The notes below the pieces were generated by a model that was not told the DNA's origin, searched no databases, and saw nothing but the letters and a program-made list of their open reading frames with translations. Positions 1-9,225 of a stretch of DNA of 64,000 nt are shown here, one piece after another (within the stretch, counting starts at the first letter, position 1; each line of letters begins with the position of its first letter). Position numbers and translations under genes: made by a program. Source of the stretch: Paraburkholderia sp. SG-MS1 (GTDB lineage Bacteria > Pseudomonadota > Gammaproteobacteria > Burkholderiales > Burkholderiaceae); the NCBI RefSeq assembly GCF_012275575.1, contig NZ_NPIH01000203.1, positions 43,874 through 107,873 on the forward strand. Reading direction: 5' to 3'.

Positions 1-113
1 TTGTTGAAACCGCGGCACACGTCCTTGACACGCAGGATCTCTTCGCCGAGGCGCGGCGGCTTCGGCGGCGTCTGGATCGGCGCGGCGGTCATAGCAGCTT
101 TGGGATTTTGCAT
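1..113 (-). CDS. ABC transporter ATP-binding protein, N-terminus only (cut by window edge)
   Basis: Only the first 37 codons are in the window. The minus-strand reading from an ATG at 113 gives a short Pro-rich lead and then EEILRVKDVCRGFN, the usual opening of a nitrate/sulfonate/taurine-type ABC ATPase. A second in-frame ATG lies at 92 and could be the true start. The gene follows the permease gene on the same strand with about 20 bp between them, so the two should form one transcript and one importer. The Walker motifs lie outside the window, so the family call rests on the N-terminal pattern and the neighbour. Confidence 0.7.
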   Translation of the reverse strand, partial: MQNPKAAMTAAPIQTPPKPPRLGEEILRVKDVCRGFN

Positions 114-132
114 CGCGTTATGCCTTCATATC

Positions 133-1884
133 TCAATCGAGCCGGAGCTTGGCTTCGGCGTAGGCGTACATCGGACGCCACAGCAGGCGGTTGAACAGCG
201 TCACGAACAGGGACATCACGGCGATGCCCACGATGATCTTCGGATAGTCGCCCGCCGCGGTGGTCTGCGCGATGTACGCACCCAGCCCGTGAGCGGCCAC
301 CTTCGTATCGCCCCACTGGACGAATTCGGCCACGATGCTCGCGTTCCACGCGCCGCCCGACGCAGTGATCGCACCGGTCACGTAATAAGGGAAGATGCCC
401 GGCAGCATCGCCTGACGCCACCACTGCCAGCCGCGGATGTGGAAATTCTTGGCCGCCTCGCGGTAGTCGTTCGGATAGGAACTCGCGCCAGCGATCACGT
501 TGAAAAGGATATACCACTGCGTGCCGAGCACGATCAACGGCGACAGCCAGATGTCCGGGTTCAGATGGAAGCGCACGATCACGATCACGAACACCGGGAA
601 CAGCAGGTTCGCCGGGAACGCCGCGAGGAACTGCGCGAGCGGCTGGATCTTTTCCGCCAGCGCCGGGCGCAGGCCGATCAGCACGCCGACCGGCACCCAG
701 ATCACCGAGGCGATCGCGATCAGCACCACCACGCGCAGCAGCGTGATGAGCCCGAGCACGAGCACGTGGCCGACCTCTTCGAGCGTCACGCCGGTGCGCA
801 CGTAGAGGAACACACGGTACACCACGTAGACGGTAGCGATCAGCACGAACGCCGCCCACAGCGTGTCGCCGAGCTTCGAACTCTTCTCGCGCTGCGGAAT
901 CTGGAAGCGCGGCGCGCTGAACGCCGGCAACTGGAACCGCACCCGCGCGGCCTTTGCGAACATCCAGCCGAGCGGCACCAGCAGGCGGTGAATCAGGCGC
1001 GTACGGCGAATCAGGTCGAGCAGCCAGGATTCCGGCGCGTCGCCCGAGCTGGTGGTTTCCATGCGGAACTTGTCGGCCCACGCGACGAGCGGACGGAACA
1101 GGAACTGGTCGTACGCGAGGATCACGACCGTCATTGCGAGGATCACCCAGCCGATCGCATGCAGGTTCTTCTCCGAGATCGCCTGCGCCAGAAACGCGCC
1201 GATGCCCGGCAGCGTGATCGTGTTGTTGCCGACCGTGATCGCTTCGGAGGCGACCACGAAAAACCAGCCGCCCGACATCGACATCATCATGTTCCAGATG
1301 AGGCCCGGCATCGAGAACGGCACTTCGAGCTTCCAGAAGCGCTGCCACGAAGTCAGATGAAAACCGCGCGACACTTCGTCCAGATCGCGCGGCACCGTGC
1401 GCAGCGACTGATAGAAGCTGAATGTCATGTTCCACGCCTGGCTCGTGAAGATCGCGAAGATCGCCGCGAGTTCGGCGCCGAGCACGCGGCCCGGAAACAG
1501 CGCGAGGAAGAACGTGACCGTAAACGAAATGTAGCCGAGCACCGGCACGGACTGCAGGATGTCCAGAATCGGCACCAGCACGAGGCCGGCGCGGCGGCTC
1601 TTGGCCGCGAGCGTGCCGTAGACCAGCGTGAAGATCAGCGAGGCGACCATCGCCGCGAGCATGCGCAGCGTGGTGCGCATCGCGTACTCGGGCAGGTTCG
1701 CCGGATCGAGCGTGATCGCCTGGGTCTTGAGCGTCGACATCGGCGCAAGGGTTTCGTGAAAGCCGATCGCCGCCATCGCGATCATGCAGATGATCAGCGG
1801 GAAGGCGACGAAGTCCCAGCGATTGGGCAGCACCCGCCATGCCGACGCATTGGCGGTGCGCTTCAGGTTAAAACTGAAATCCAT
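133..1884 (-). CDS. ABC transporter permease, two fused membrane domains (nitrate/sulfonate/taurine-like)
   Basis: This 583-aa inner-membrane protein forms the channel of an ABC importer. It is about twice the length of a single permease and contains two similar halves. Each half carries a binding-protein-dependent transport signature with an EA(A/S)..G-like loop: the first half around ISEKNLHAIG and DEVSRGFHL, the second around DYREAAKNFHIRGWQWW. At least ten hydrophobic segments are visible, starting with WDFVAFPLIICMIAMAAIGF. The start at 1884 is preceded by a good purine-rich site (AGGGGAGGG). The partial ATPase gene follows directly. The substrate cannot be read from the sequence, and no periplasmic binding protein is in view. 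Confidence 0.85.
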   Translation of the reverse strand: MDFSFNLKRTANASAWRVLPNRWDFVAFPLIICMIAMAAIGFHETLAPMSTLKTQAITLDPANLPEYAMRTTLRMLAAMVASLIFTLVYGTLAAKSRRAGLVLVPILDILQSVPVLGYISFTVTFFLALFPGRVLGAELAAIFAIFTSQAWNMTFSFYQSLRTVPRDLDEVSRGFHLTSWQRFWKLEVPFSMPGLIWNMMMSMSGGWFFVVASEAITVGNNTITLPGIGAFLAQAISEKNLHAIGWVILAMTVVILAYDQFLFRPLVAWADKFRMETTSSGDAPESWLLDLIRRTRLIHRLLVPLGWMFAKAARVRFQLPAFSAPRFQIPQREKSSKLGDTLWAAFVLIATVYVVYRVFLYVRTGVTLEEVGHVLVLGLITLLRVVVLIAIASVIWVPVGVLIGLRPALAEKIQPLAQFLAAFPANLLFPVFVIVIVRFHLNPDIWLSPLIVLGTQWYILFNVIAGASSYPNDYREAAKNFHIRGWQWWRQAMLPGIFPYYVTGAITASGGAWNASIVAEFVQWGDTKVAAHGLGAYIAQTTAAGDYPKIIVGIAVMSLFVTLFNRLLWRPMYAYAEAKLRLD

Positions 1885-2595
1885 CAGATGCCCTCCCCTT
1901 CGATGCAGGCACTGGTTCGCTCGAAGGAGGCCGCGGCTTCGGCGCGGTGGTCTGAAGATCGGTCCGGAAAGCGGAAATCATGCATGGCAAAACGCGTGTG
2001 CGCGGTAAATCGTTAGCGTTGGAGACACGTGGGCCGGTAACGGACGTGTCATGGACAAGCCGTCCAGGACCACCCCATCACGCCGGACTCCTGTCGCCGC
2101 AGGCGCCGCCCGAAGGCTGGCGAGCTTTCCTTGTTTTGGACGGCACGACACTACACCATCCTTTGTTTCAGGCACAACCTTTCACGGCAAATCGCGATGA
2201 ATCGCCACCGGACCCCGCCACGCCGGCCTTCGCCGGCGCCGCGGCACGTTGGCGCGAACCGTCGATCGTGGTGCGTGAGCCACATCGCCGCTCATCGCGG
2301 CAACGCCGGCTACGCGGCGAATCGCCCAGAAGATCCACGCAGCCATCAAGAATCCGGCTCGCGTGCCGTTAAGAGCCGGACGGCCTTCGCTCATGCACTT
2401 CGCATTCCCGCAATAACGGTGGCGTCTGGCCCCATGCCGGTTAAAATCAGGAAACGACGCGCATGTTTGTCTGCGCGCGGTTTATCCCGGGCCGCAGCGG
2501 CGGCGCGGCAGCCGCTTCCTAAGGGTCGACACAGCGCCTGCGCGCTGCCACGAATGAGCTAGTTGCATGTCACAGCCAGACGGATCAGAGGGTCG
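1885..2595. other. intergenic region between divergent genes, no gene recognised
   Basis: These 711 bases separate the minus-strand permease gene from the plus-strand diguanylate cyclase gene, so both promoters should lie here. Open frames exist but are GC-driven and have no ribosome-binding site or recognisable protein pattern. I looked for riboswitch-like motifs (guanidine, TPP) in the leader of the ABC transporter and saw none. Confidence 0.5.
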
Positions 2596-4287
2596 ATGAA
2601 CAGGACAACCTTGCGCCAGGTAACCGGGCCGGTCAGCTTCGTGCTGATCGTACTGGTTTGCTGGTTTGTGGCCGGCATGGTCGCGGACCGGATGGTACAG
2701 CAAGAGCTGGACGCGGCGCTGCGCGCGCAGCGGCAAATGTCCGCGTCGATCGTCGACAACATGGCCGAGGTGATTGCCAGCGACCTCGCCATGTCCCGCG
2801 CCATCCCCGCAACCATGGCCGAAATGGACGTGGTCCAGCGCGCCCTGGTGCAATCCCAGAATTATGCCGCGAACAGCGAGGCGGCGGAACCCGCCCTGCG
2901 CGCCGCGCTGCTAAAAGATGCGCAAATGACCACGGTCAGCCGCTTCCTGCACGACGCACAAGGTTTCTCCGGGCTCGACCAGATCTGGCTCGTGAACGCC
3001 AACGGCATCTGCGTGGCGTCGAGCAACTCGATTGACAACCCGCTCGCGGCGGAGCACTCGTTCGTCGGCGTCGACATGCGCATGCGCGGCTATCTGACGA
3101 GCGCGCTGCTCGGCGCGTTCTCGGAAGCCTATGGCGTCGGCCGCACGAGCGGCGAGCCGGGCATCTTCATCGCCGCGCCGGTTTATGCGGAGGGGTTGCT
3201 GGTCGGGGTGGTCGTCGCCAAAGTGGGGATCGCGCGGCTGCGCCACTGGGTTGCGCACGCGGGCACCTTCGTCGCCGACGACAACGGCGTCATCATCATG
3301 GCGCACAACAGCGAACTCGAAGGCCATACGCTGCCGAACTCGCGCGTCACGCAAATGAGCCCTGCCGAGCGCAGGCTCGTCTACCACCGTGAAACTTTCC
3401 CCGGCATGCAGATTCGCGTCGACACCCAGGTGCGCGAACAGGCGCCGTGGGTGCCCGCGGCGGTCGCCGGTCAGTTGTTCGGCATGAGCGAACAGCGGAT
3501 CCCGGCGCTGTATCAGGATCGTGTCGGTCTGAATTCGGGGCTCTCCGCGCATCTGGTCGACCCGCTCGCAGCGTGGCCGGAACTGCTGCGCAATCACAAG
3601 CGCGACCATCTGCTGGTGTTTCTGACGCTGGCCGGCACGGTCGCGCTGGCGTGGGTAATCACCGTGTCGTATGTGCGCGAGCGGCGTCACCATCGCGCCA
3701 CGCGCGACCTCGCCGAGCAGTTGCAGGCGGCCAATACGCTGCTGTCGGCCGAAGCGCGCCACGACGTGTTGACCGGCGCGCTGTCGCGGCGCTACTTCCT
3801 CGACCTGCTGCGCCACGAGATCGAACGCGCGCATGCGAACAACGAGCCGCTGTGCATGGCGATCGCCGACCTCGATCACTTCAAGCAGATCAACGACCGC
3901 TTCGGCCATGCCGCCGGCGACCGCGCGCTCGAACATTTCGTTGACACCTGCCGTGCCGAACTGCGCGGCGCCGACGCGGTCGGCCGGCTCGGCGGCGAAG
4001 AGTTCGGCTTGCTGCTACCGGCCACCGGCCTCGCCAGCGGCCGCGACGTCGTGGAACGCTTGCGCCTGCGTCTGAAAGCGGCGCCCTCGCCGAAGCTGCC
4101 GCCCTCGGTGGGGTTGAGCGTGAGCATCGGCATCACCGAACTCTCGCCGGACGATCTGCCCGAGCGCCTCATGAGCCGTGCCGACACCGCGCTCTATGCC
4201 GCGAAAACCGGCGGCCGCGACCGCACCGAAGCGCTGCCGCCCGACGACACCGCACCACCCGCACGCACGGTAGCGAACGTCTGGTAA
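2596..4287 (+). CDS. membrane-anchored diguanylate cyclase (GGDEF protein with periplasmic sensor domain)
   Basis: This 563-aa protein is predicted to make cyclic di-GMP from two GTP. A helix at residues 12-30 and a second at about 338-360 bracket a periplasmic domain of roughly 300 residues, probably of the Cache/PAS-like sensor type. The cytoplasmic GGDEF domain begins with DVLTGALSRRYFLDLL and carries the active site as GGEEF at about residues 466-470. RGAD sits exactly five residues upstream and matches the RxxD inhibitory I-site, so product inhibition is likely. A Glu at the variable position (GGEEF) is compatible with activity. I chose the ATG at 2596, with AGAGGG upstream, over a TTG eleven codons earlier. 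No EAL domain is present. Confidence 0.9.
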   Translation: MNRTTLRQVTGPVSFVLIVLVCWFVAGMVADRMVQQELDAALRAQRQMSASIVDNMAEVIASDLAMSRAIPATMAEMDVVQRALVQSQNYAANSEAAEPALRAALLKDAQMTTVSRFLHDAQGFSGLDQIWLVNANGICVASSNSIDNPLAAEHSFVGVDMRMRGYLTSALLGAFSEAYGVGRTSGEPGIFIAAPVYAEGLLVGVVVAKVGIARLRHWVAHAGTFVADDNGVIIMAHNSELEGHTLPNSRVTQMSPAERRLVYHRETFPGMQIRVDTQVREQAPWVPAAVAGQLFGMSEQRIPALYQDRVGLNSGLSAHLVDPLAAWPELLRNHKRDHLLVFLTLAGTVALAWVITVSYVRERRHHRATRDLAEQLQAANTLLSAEARHDVLTGALSRRYFLDLLRHEIERAHANNEPLCMAIADLDHFKQINDRFGHAAGDRALEHFVDTCRAELRGADAVGRLGGEEFGLLLPATGLASGRDVVERLRLRLKAAPSPKLPPSVGLSVSIGITELSPDDLPERLMSRADTALYAAKTGGRDRTEALPPDDTAPPARTVANVW

Positions 4288-4466
4288 GGCGCCCGCTGGC
4301 GCCGTTCTCGTGCCCTCCCCGCGCCCTTCTCGCCTGCCGCTCCCGCGCGCCGATAGATGCTTCAGGTGACATAGCGCACGCGCACAGCGCGAGGCTTTCC
4401 GCAACGAAGCAGGTATGATCGACCCTGACATCGAGGTTGACGCTACCGCTTTAACGGGAGATTCGC

Positions 4467-4733
4467 ATGAAGGGAAATTTGATCATCGTCTGTCGCGATC
4501 AGGATGCTGACGCGTTCGATCATCTGCTGGCTGAATACGGTGCGTTCCAGACGCGTCTGTCGTCTACCGCGTGGTACCTGAAGCTGGCCGTCGCGCCGGA
4601 GCTCATTCAGGAAGAGATCCTCGCGCGTCTTGGCAAATACACGACGCACTACATTTTCGAAGCCGAAACGGTGACATGGAACACGGTGGACAGCGACGCG
4701 GCGAATGCATTGAACACGCTGTTCTCGGACTAG
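4467..4733 (+). CDS. 88-aa conserved small protein, possibly of Cas2/SinR-like fold
   Basis: The protein has no membrane segment or signal. Its start at 4467 follows TAACGGGAGATTCGC, a good ribosome-binding site. It opens with a hydrophobic strand (GNLIIVC) and then alternates strand and helix. The central stretch GAFQTRLSSTAWYL is vaguely like small ferredoxin-fold proteins of the Cas2/SinR type, but no CRISPR array or cas gene is near. It stands alone between the diguanylate cyclase and the convergent sensor kinase. I am confident it is a gene because of the clean frame, the ribosome-binding site and the normal codon bias; its function is unknown. Confidence 0.7.
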   Translation: MKGNLIIVCRDQDADAFDHLLAEYGAFQTRLSSTAWYLKLAVAPELIQEEILARLGKYTTHYIFEAETVTWNTVDSDAANALNTLFSD

Positions 4734-4842
4734 TACCCGCTTACCCGCCCCGCCTGCGAACGTTGCGTCCGGAGTTCATCAATCCGACTATCAATACGGT
4801 GCAGACGCATCGCGTCCGCACCGCCTGGCATTGACCAGACAA

Positions 4843-6159
4843 CTACCACGCGCTTTCCGAAGCCGCGGCCACACGCGGCAACACCTCGAACGGAAAGCTC
4901 ATTAAAACCCGCAAGCCACGGCCACCGTGGTTGCCGATCTCCCACTCCCCGCCCGCACGCCGCACCAGCCGCTCGACGATCGCGAGCCCGAGTCCGCTAT
5001 GGCCGTTGCCGCCGCGCGCCGGGTCGAGCCGCACGAACGGCCGGCTCGCGTTGATCAGATCCTGAGCGGCGATGCCGCTGCCGTTGTCGCTCACCGACAG
5101 CGTGAAGCCTTGCGCCGTGCGCGCGGTGGCGACGGTGACTGGCGGCGCGCCATACGCGTGCGCGTTGTCGAGCAGGTTCGACAGAATCCGATCGAGTGTG
5201 GCGGCGGGCAGCAGGAACGCCGGCCCCGCGTTCAGTTCGGTCAGCACGCTGGGCGCACCGGCGGCCACCGCGCGATAGCTGCGCACGACCCGCTCGCACT
5301 GCGCGTCCACTTCGACGGCTTCGCTGCGATCGGCGCCGTCATGCGCGAACACCAGAAACTGTTCCACGATATGCGTCATCGAATCGACGTCGCGCACCAC
5401 GCCGTCGCGCATCTTCACCTCGTCCATCATTTCGGCGCGCAACCGCAAACGCGCCAGCGGCGTTTTCAGATCGTGCGCGACCCCCGCCAGCATCACCGCG
5501 CGGTCGTTCTCTGTGCGCGCCACTTCCTGAACCATCTGATTGAAGCCGTGCGTGAGCTGCCGCAATTCGCGCGGACCGCGCTCCGGCACCGGCGGCACCG
5601 GCAGGCCGCGGCCGAAGCGCGCCACCGCCTGGGCCAGCGAGCGCAGCGGCTGCTGCAACGCCCAGGCGGCGAACAGCGCCGCCATCACTGCGAACGAGAA
5701 GATGATGACGAGCCACAGGACCGTACGGTCGAGCGAGCGCGGCATGCGCAACGGCTGCATGGGCACGACGATCCAGCTGTGATCGTTGGCCGCGCGCACC
5801 CATAGCGTGGGCGGACGGCCCGGCATGCCGACCCGCACCTGGGTATCGGAAGGCATGCGCTCACGCACGTCCTCGACGAAACGTTCGAGCGGCGGCGGCA
5901 TCTCCGTACTCTCGGGCGGCACGTCCGGGCTCGCCGGGTCAACGAGTTTAACGCGCGACGGCAACGGCTGATCCGGCGTACGGGCGACGTGCTGGCGCAC
6001 CGCGTCGACGAGGAAGGTCGCTTCCTCGACCGCGTAACGCGTTTGCAGTTGCGAGCGTTCGAGCCGCATCAGCGCGTACCACGCGAAGTGCGACAGCAAC
6101 AGCACCGCGACGACTAGCAGCGCGAGTCGTCCGAACAGCGAATCAATGGGCCGGCGCAT
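4843..6159 (-). CDS. envZ: sensor histidine kinase, EnvZ type
   Basis: This 438-aa inner-membrane kinase is the partner of the response regulator just upstream. It has helix 1 at about residues 11-30, a periplasmic loop, helix 2 at about 147-168, then HAMP and a dimerisation domain with the phospho-acceptor His229 in VAHDLKTPL. The ATP-binding domain shows the N box (ILSNLLDNAHAYG), G1 (VSDNGSGI) and G2 (GHSGLGLAIVERL). Its start overlaps the end of the regulator gene by 17 bp, so the two are translationally coupled. An upstream extension of the frame is not believable because it would run through the regulator. The EnvZ name rests on architecture and on the OmpR-like partner. Confidence 0.88.
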   Translation of the reverse strand: MRRPIDSLFGRLALLVVAVLLLSHFAWYALMRLERSQLQTRYAVEEATFLVDAVRQHVARTPDQPLPSRVKLVDPASPDVPPESTEMPPPLERFVEDVRERMPSDTQVRVGMPGRPPTLWVRAANDHSWIVVPMQPLRMPRSLDRTVLWLVIIFSFAVMAALFAAWALQQPLRSLAQAVARFGRGLPVPPVPERGPRELRQLTHGFNQMVQEVARTENDRAVMLAGVAHDLKTPLARLRLRAEMMDEVKMRDGVVRDVDSMTHIVEQFLVFAHDGADRSEAVEVDAQCERVVRSYRAVAAGAPSVLTELNAGPAFLLPAATLDRILSNLLDNAHAYGAPPVTVATARTAQGFTLSVSDNGSGIAAQDLINASRPFVRLDPARGGNGHSGLGLAIVERLVRRAGGEWEIGNHGGRGLRVLMSFPFEVLPRVAAASESAW

Positions 6160-6868
6160 GTTGCTCGCCGTCGGGCACGAACACGTAACCACGCCCGCGC
6201 ACAGTCTGAATGAAGCGCGGCGTGGACGGATCAGTTTCGAGGATACGGCGCAGGCGCCACACCTGCACGTCGATGCCGCGGTCGGTGCCGTCGTATTCGG
6301 GACCATGCAGCAGCTCGAGCAGGCGCTCACGCGTGAGCGTGCGCATTGGGTGATTGACGAAGATCTTGAGCAACGCAAACTCGCTGCCGGACAGCGTGAG
6401 CGGCTTGTCTTCCAGATGCAGCGTGCGCGACTGGAAATCGAGCGTGAAACGCCCGAAGTTGAACGGCTCGCGCTGTTCCGGCGCCGCCGCCGACGGCAAC
6501 GTACGGCGCCGCCGCAGCACCGCCTGCACGCGCGCGAGCAACTCGCGCGGATTGAACGGCTTGCCGAGGTAGTCGTCCGCGCCGAGTTCGAGGCCGACGA
6601 TCCGGTCCACGTCGTCCGCGCGCGCCGTGAGCATGATCACGGGAATGTCGTCGCCCGACGCGCGCAGCTTGCGCAGCGCCGTGAGCCCGTCGACACCGGG
6701 CATCATCAGGTCCAGCACGATGAGATCGGGACGTTCGCGTTCGAGCCTGCGCTCGAGGGAGCCCGCGTCGTGCAGCACCGACACTTCAATGCCCTGGCGG
6801 GCCAGATAGTCGCGCAGCAGGTCGCGCAATTCGACGTCGTCGTCGACAACAAGTATTTGAGTAGCCAT
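6143..6868 (-). CDS. ompR: response regulator, OmpR type
   Basis: This 241-aa DNA-binding regulator has a receiver domain with the acidic pair at residues 9-11, phospho-acceptor Asp53 in VLDLMMPG, Thr81 and Lys103 (LGKPFNPREL). It is followed by an OmpR-family winged helix ending in QTVRGRGYVFVPDG, as in OmpR itself. The receiver stretch DRIVGLELGADDY is also strongly OmpR-like. It is the first gene of the pair with the EnvZ-type kinase. The divergent gene encodes a Spy/CpxP-like protein, and the shared upstream region contains 10-bp-period direct repeats that fit binding by this family, suggesting autoregulation and control of that neighbour. Confidence 0.92.
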   Translation of the reverse strand: MATQILVVDDDVELRDLLRDYLARQGIEVSVLHDAGSLERRLERERPDLIVLDLMMPGVDGLTALRKLRASGDDIPVIMLTARADDVDRIVGLELGADDYLGKPFNPRELLARVQAVLRRRRTLPSAAAPEQREPFNFGRFTLDFQSRTLHLEDKPLTLSGSEFALLKIFVNHPMRTLTRERLLELLHGPEYDGTDRGIDVQVWRLRRILETDPSTPRFIQTVRGRGYVFVPDGEQHAPAH

Positions 6869-6923
6869 GGAATGAAGTTTAACGCGCAGCAGGAAGGGTT
6901 TTCGTTAACCGATGACCCTCAAG

Positions 6924-6970
6924 GGTTACCGGGTGTTACCGTGAAAGGCGCACGTAATGGTCGGTAATAG
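6924..6970. promoter_or_regulatory. candidate OmpR/CpxR-type operator: two pairs of 10-bp direct repeats
   Basis: On the plus strand GGTTACCGGG is followed directly by TGTTACCGTG (6924-6943). On the other strand this reads GTAAC-N5-GTAAC. Just downstream lies GTAAT-N5-GTAAT (about 6954-6968). OmpR-family regulators bind tandem half-sites with a 10-bp period, and both pairs have exactly that spacing. The site lies between the divergent ompR-like gene and the Spy-like gene. Binding is inferred. Confidence 0.5.
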
Positions 6971-7087
6971 GCGCATCAAGCCACGTAACACAGCGATCGG
7001 CGAGCTTCTCTACGCTGTGCCTTACCGAATGCAGGCAGTCCCCATGACCGGTTGCATCGTCGGCTATTCCATTACAAGGAGCCTTAT

Positions 7088-7624
7088 ATGTCCATCAAAA
7101 AGATGTCGCGCGTTCTCGCCGTTGCCGCCACCGCCCTCGCTATCGGCACGGGTGCCGCCTTTGCCGCGCAACCCGCCACGCCGGACGGCCGCGGTGGTCC
7201 CGGCGGCTGGCATGGCCACTTCATGAAGCAGCTGACGCAACTGCACGACCAGTTGAAACTGAACGCGGATCAGGAAAAACAATGGCAAACCGCGCTCGAC
7301 ACGATGAAGCAGGGCCACGAAGCGATGCGCGCCAATCACGAGCAGATCAAGAGCCAGTTCAAGGCTGCGCAGCAACAGCCGATCCTGGATCTGAACGCGA
7401 TGGCCGCCGCGCATCAGCACGTCGAGCAGAAGGACGCGCAACTGCGTCAGCAAACCACCGACGCATGGCTCAAGTTCTATAACGGCTTGAACGATCAGCA
7501 GAAGACCACCGTCAGCACGGCGCTGAAGCAGCGCTTCGCGAAGATGGAATCGCGTCACGAGAAGATGCGCGATCGCTGGGAACATCACAAGGGCGCGGCG
7601 TCTGCGCCGGCCGCGAATCAGTAA
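7088..7624 (+). CDS. Spy/CpxP-like periplasmic protein
   Basis: This 178-aa protein begins with a signal peptide (MSIKKMSRVLAVAATALAIG, likely cut after AFA). The mature part is almost entirely helical, basic and rich in Gln, His and Met. It carries LKLNADQEKQWQTAL, which corresponds to the LTxxQ-type motif of the Spy/CpxP/ZraP family of periplasmic chaperones and envelope-stress sensors. The start at 7088 follows ACAAGGAGCCTTAT; a longer frame from 7052 has no site. It lies divergent to the OmpR/EnvZ-type genes behind the 10-bp repeats and is probably their target. A terminator follows. Confidence 0.8.
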   Translation: MSIKKMSRVLAVAATALAIGTGAAFAAQPATPDGRGGPGGWHGHFMKQLTQLHDQLKLNADQEKQWQTALDTMKQGHEAMRANHEQIKSQFKAAQQQPILDLNAMAAAHQHVEQKDAQLRQQTTDAWLKFYNGLNDQQKTTVSTALKQRFAKMESRHEKMRDRWEHHKGAASAPAANQ

Positions 7625-7688
7625 GCGGCGCGACGGAGCAGCAAGGCGGGCTTGTGCGCCCGTCTTGCTCCGGTCGATGCAAATAGAG

Positions 7689-7716
7689 ACGCCACGAAAA
7701 TATCCGTGGCGTTTTT
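7689..7716 (+). terminator. rho-independent terminator after the Spy-like gene
   Basis: ACGCCACG and CGTGGCGT form an 8-bp stem around an A/T-rich loop, followed by TTTTT at 7712-7716. A second hairpin, without a T tract, sits at about 7641-7671. Confidence 0.75.
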
Positions 7717-7819
7717 GCGTGGTGCTGCTGACTCCTGTTTTGCGAAGGCAAGCTCGTTGCACTTTCATTCACTAGCGCCACGAAGACCCGCCGAACGATC
7801 CGTTGATCAGCCGCTCAAC

Positions 7820-8527
7820 TCAGTTAAGTTGACCGAGATCAAACAGCAGCACTTCGGCGTTCTCGCCGTTGTCGAGCGTCACCGTAGCGGTTTCGCTGAG
7901 CTTTGCGGCATCGCCTGCCTTAAGCGCCTGGCCGTTCACCGTCAGCGCACCGCGCGCCACGTGCACGTACGCAAGACGTCCCTCCGGCAACGCGAACGTG
8001 GCCGCTTCCGCACCGTCGATCAAACCCGCATAGATCGATGCATCCGCGTGAATCGTCACCGAGCCGTCACGGCCATCGGGCGACGCGACCACACGCAGAC
8101 GGCCGCGCTTGTCGGCGGCGTCGAAATGCTTTTCCTCATAGCCCGGCTGGTCGCCCGCGCGCTTCGGAATCACCCATATCTGCAACAGATGCGCGGGCTC
8201 GTCCTGCGATGCGTTGAACTCGCTGTGCTGCACGCCGGTGCCCGCGCTCATGCGCTGCACGTCGCCGGGACGAATGGTCGAGCCATTGCCCATGCTGTCG
8301 CGATGGGCGAGCGCGCCTTCGAGCACATACGTGACGATCTCCATGTCGCGATGGCCGTGCGTGCCGAAACCCTCGCCGCCAGCGATGCGGTCTTCGTTGA
8401 TCACGCGCAGCGGGCCGAAATGCACGTGCTGCGGGTCGCGATAGTCGGCAAACGAGAAGCTGTGATACGAGTCGAGCCAGCCGTGGTTGGCGTGGCCGCG
8501 CTCTTCAGAACGGCGAATCTCGATCAT
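7820..8527 (-). CDS. pirin family protein (YhhW-like bicupin)
   Basis: This 235-aa cytosolic protein has two cupin halves. The opening [20 protein letters not shown] and the [10 protein letters not shown] stretch are typical of pirin/YhhW. The metal-site pattern is present in the N-terminal half: two His in [10 protein letters not shown] and His plus Glu in [10 protein letters not shown]. Relatives bind iron; some show quercetin 2,3-dioxygenase activity, while others act as redox-sensitive regulators. The gene stands alone, convergent with the Spy-like gene. The physiological role cannot be told from context. Confidence 0.9.
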   Translation of the reverse strand: MIEIRRSEERGHANHGWLDSYHSFSFADYRDPQHVHFGPLRVINEDRIAGGEGFGTHGHRDMEIVTYVLEGALAHRDSMGNGSTIRPGDVQRMSAGTGVQHSEFNASQDEPAHLLQIWVIPKRAGDQPGYEEKHFDAADKRGRLRVVASPDGRDGSVTIHADASIYAGLIDGAEAATFALPEGRLAYVHVARGALTVNGQALKAGDAAKLSETATVTLDNGENAEVLLFDLGQLN

Positions 8528-9225
8528 GGAAATACTCCCGGTTAGTCAATAGCGATGACGAGAATGTAGGGGCAGCGCGGCCGCCGGACAATCCGGCGCG
8601 AGTGCACCGGATCGTTCCATAAATTCGTGCAATCGGGCGCAGGCTTGGTGGGTGGACGTTCCGGCCACGACTGCGATGCTGGCGAACCGCCCTCGCCGCG
8701 AAACCACGAAGCCGCGAAGCCACGCCAGACCGGCAAACCTCGCGCAAATCCCATACGCGAGCCGACACCCGACCGGCGCAAACGCCATCCGCACAGGAAC
8801 TCCATCCACGCGGGGCCAAACCTGCACAAAACCTGCCTGCGCGAAAAGGACCGCGCCACCACCACGCTCGCTCCGACTGGACGAACCGCCTCGCCACGTC
8901 GCGCGTGCACAACGCAACAAAGGCCAGTTAGCCGTCATCGGCGTCCCGGCCTGACGCCTCGCCTCGGTTCGGGTAAAATACCGCGCTTTTCAAGATGCGT
9001 GGGCGCCCCAGTGCGCCAGCGGACCCGGCACGGTTGGCCATGAGGCGCTCGCGGCAGGCTTCAGGTTCGCGCCGGGTTTCCTCGACGCATCGAAAATGCC
9101 GCCCGCCAGAGCGCAGCAGCATCCCGCGCGGCGCAACAATTTTGACCGCCTAGAATAGCGACGGCCGGCCCAGCGCCGGCGGTCGCCGGGTCACCCCACG
9201 ACGATCAGTTTGATCCAGGAGAAAC
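8528..9225. other. intergenic region, promoter candidate for the amino-acid importer
   Basis: About 700 bases with no convincing gene. CTGACG (8951-8956) lies 17 bp from TAAAAT (8974-8979) and is a reasonable sigma-70 promoter pointing to the binding-protein gene at 9226. A GC-rich hairpin (GCCGGC/GCCGGC, 9164-9180) lies in the presumed leader. Open frames here are codon-bias artefacts. Confidence 0.45.

Noticed and set aside
1..2016. Long plus-strand open frame (671 codons) opposite the ABC permease
   Set aside because: It is the antisense shadow of a high-GC gene: Arg/His/Asp-rich, no domain pattern, while the minus strand has clear permease signatures and a ribosome-binding site.
1885..2595. 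Guanidine or other riboswitch before the ABC importer
   Set aside because: None of the conserved ykkC-type motifs are visible in the minus-strand leader.
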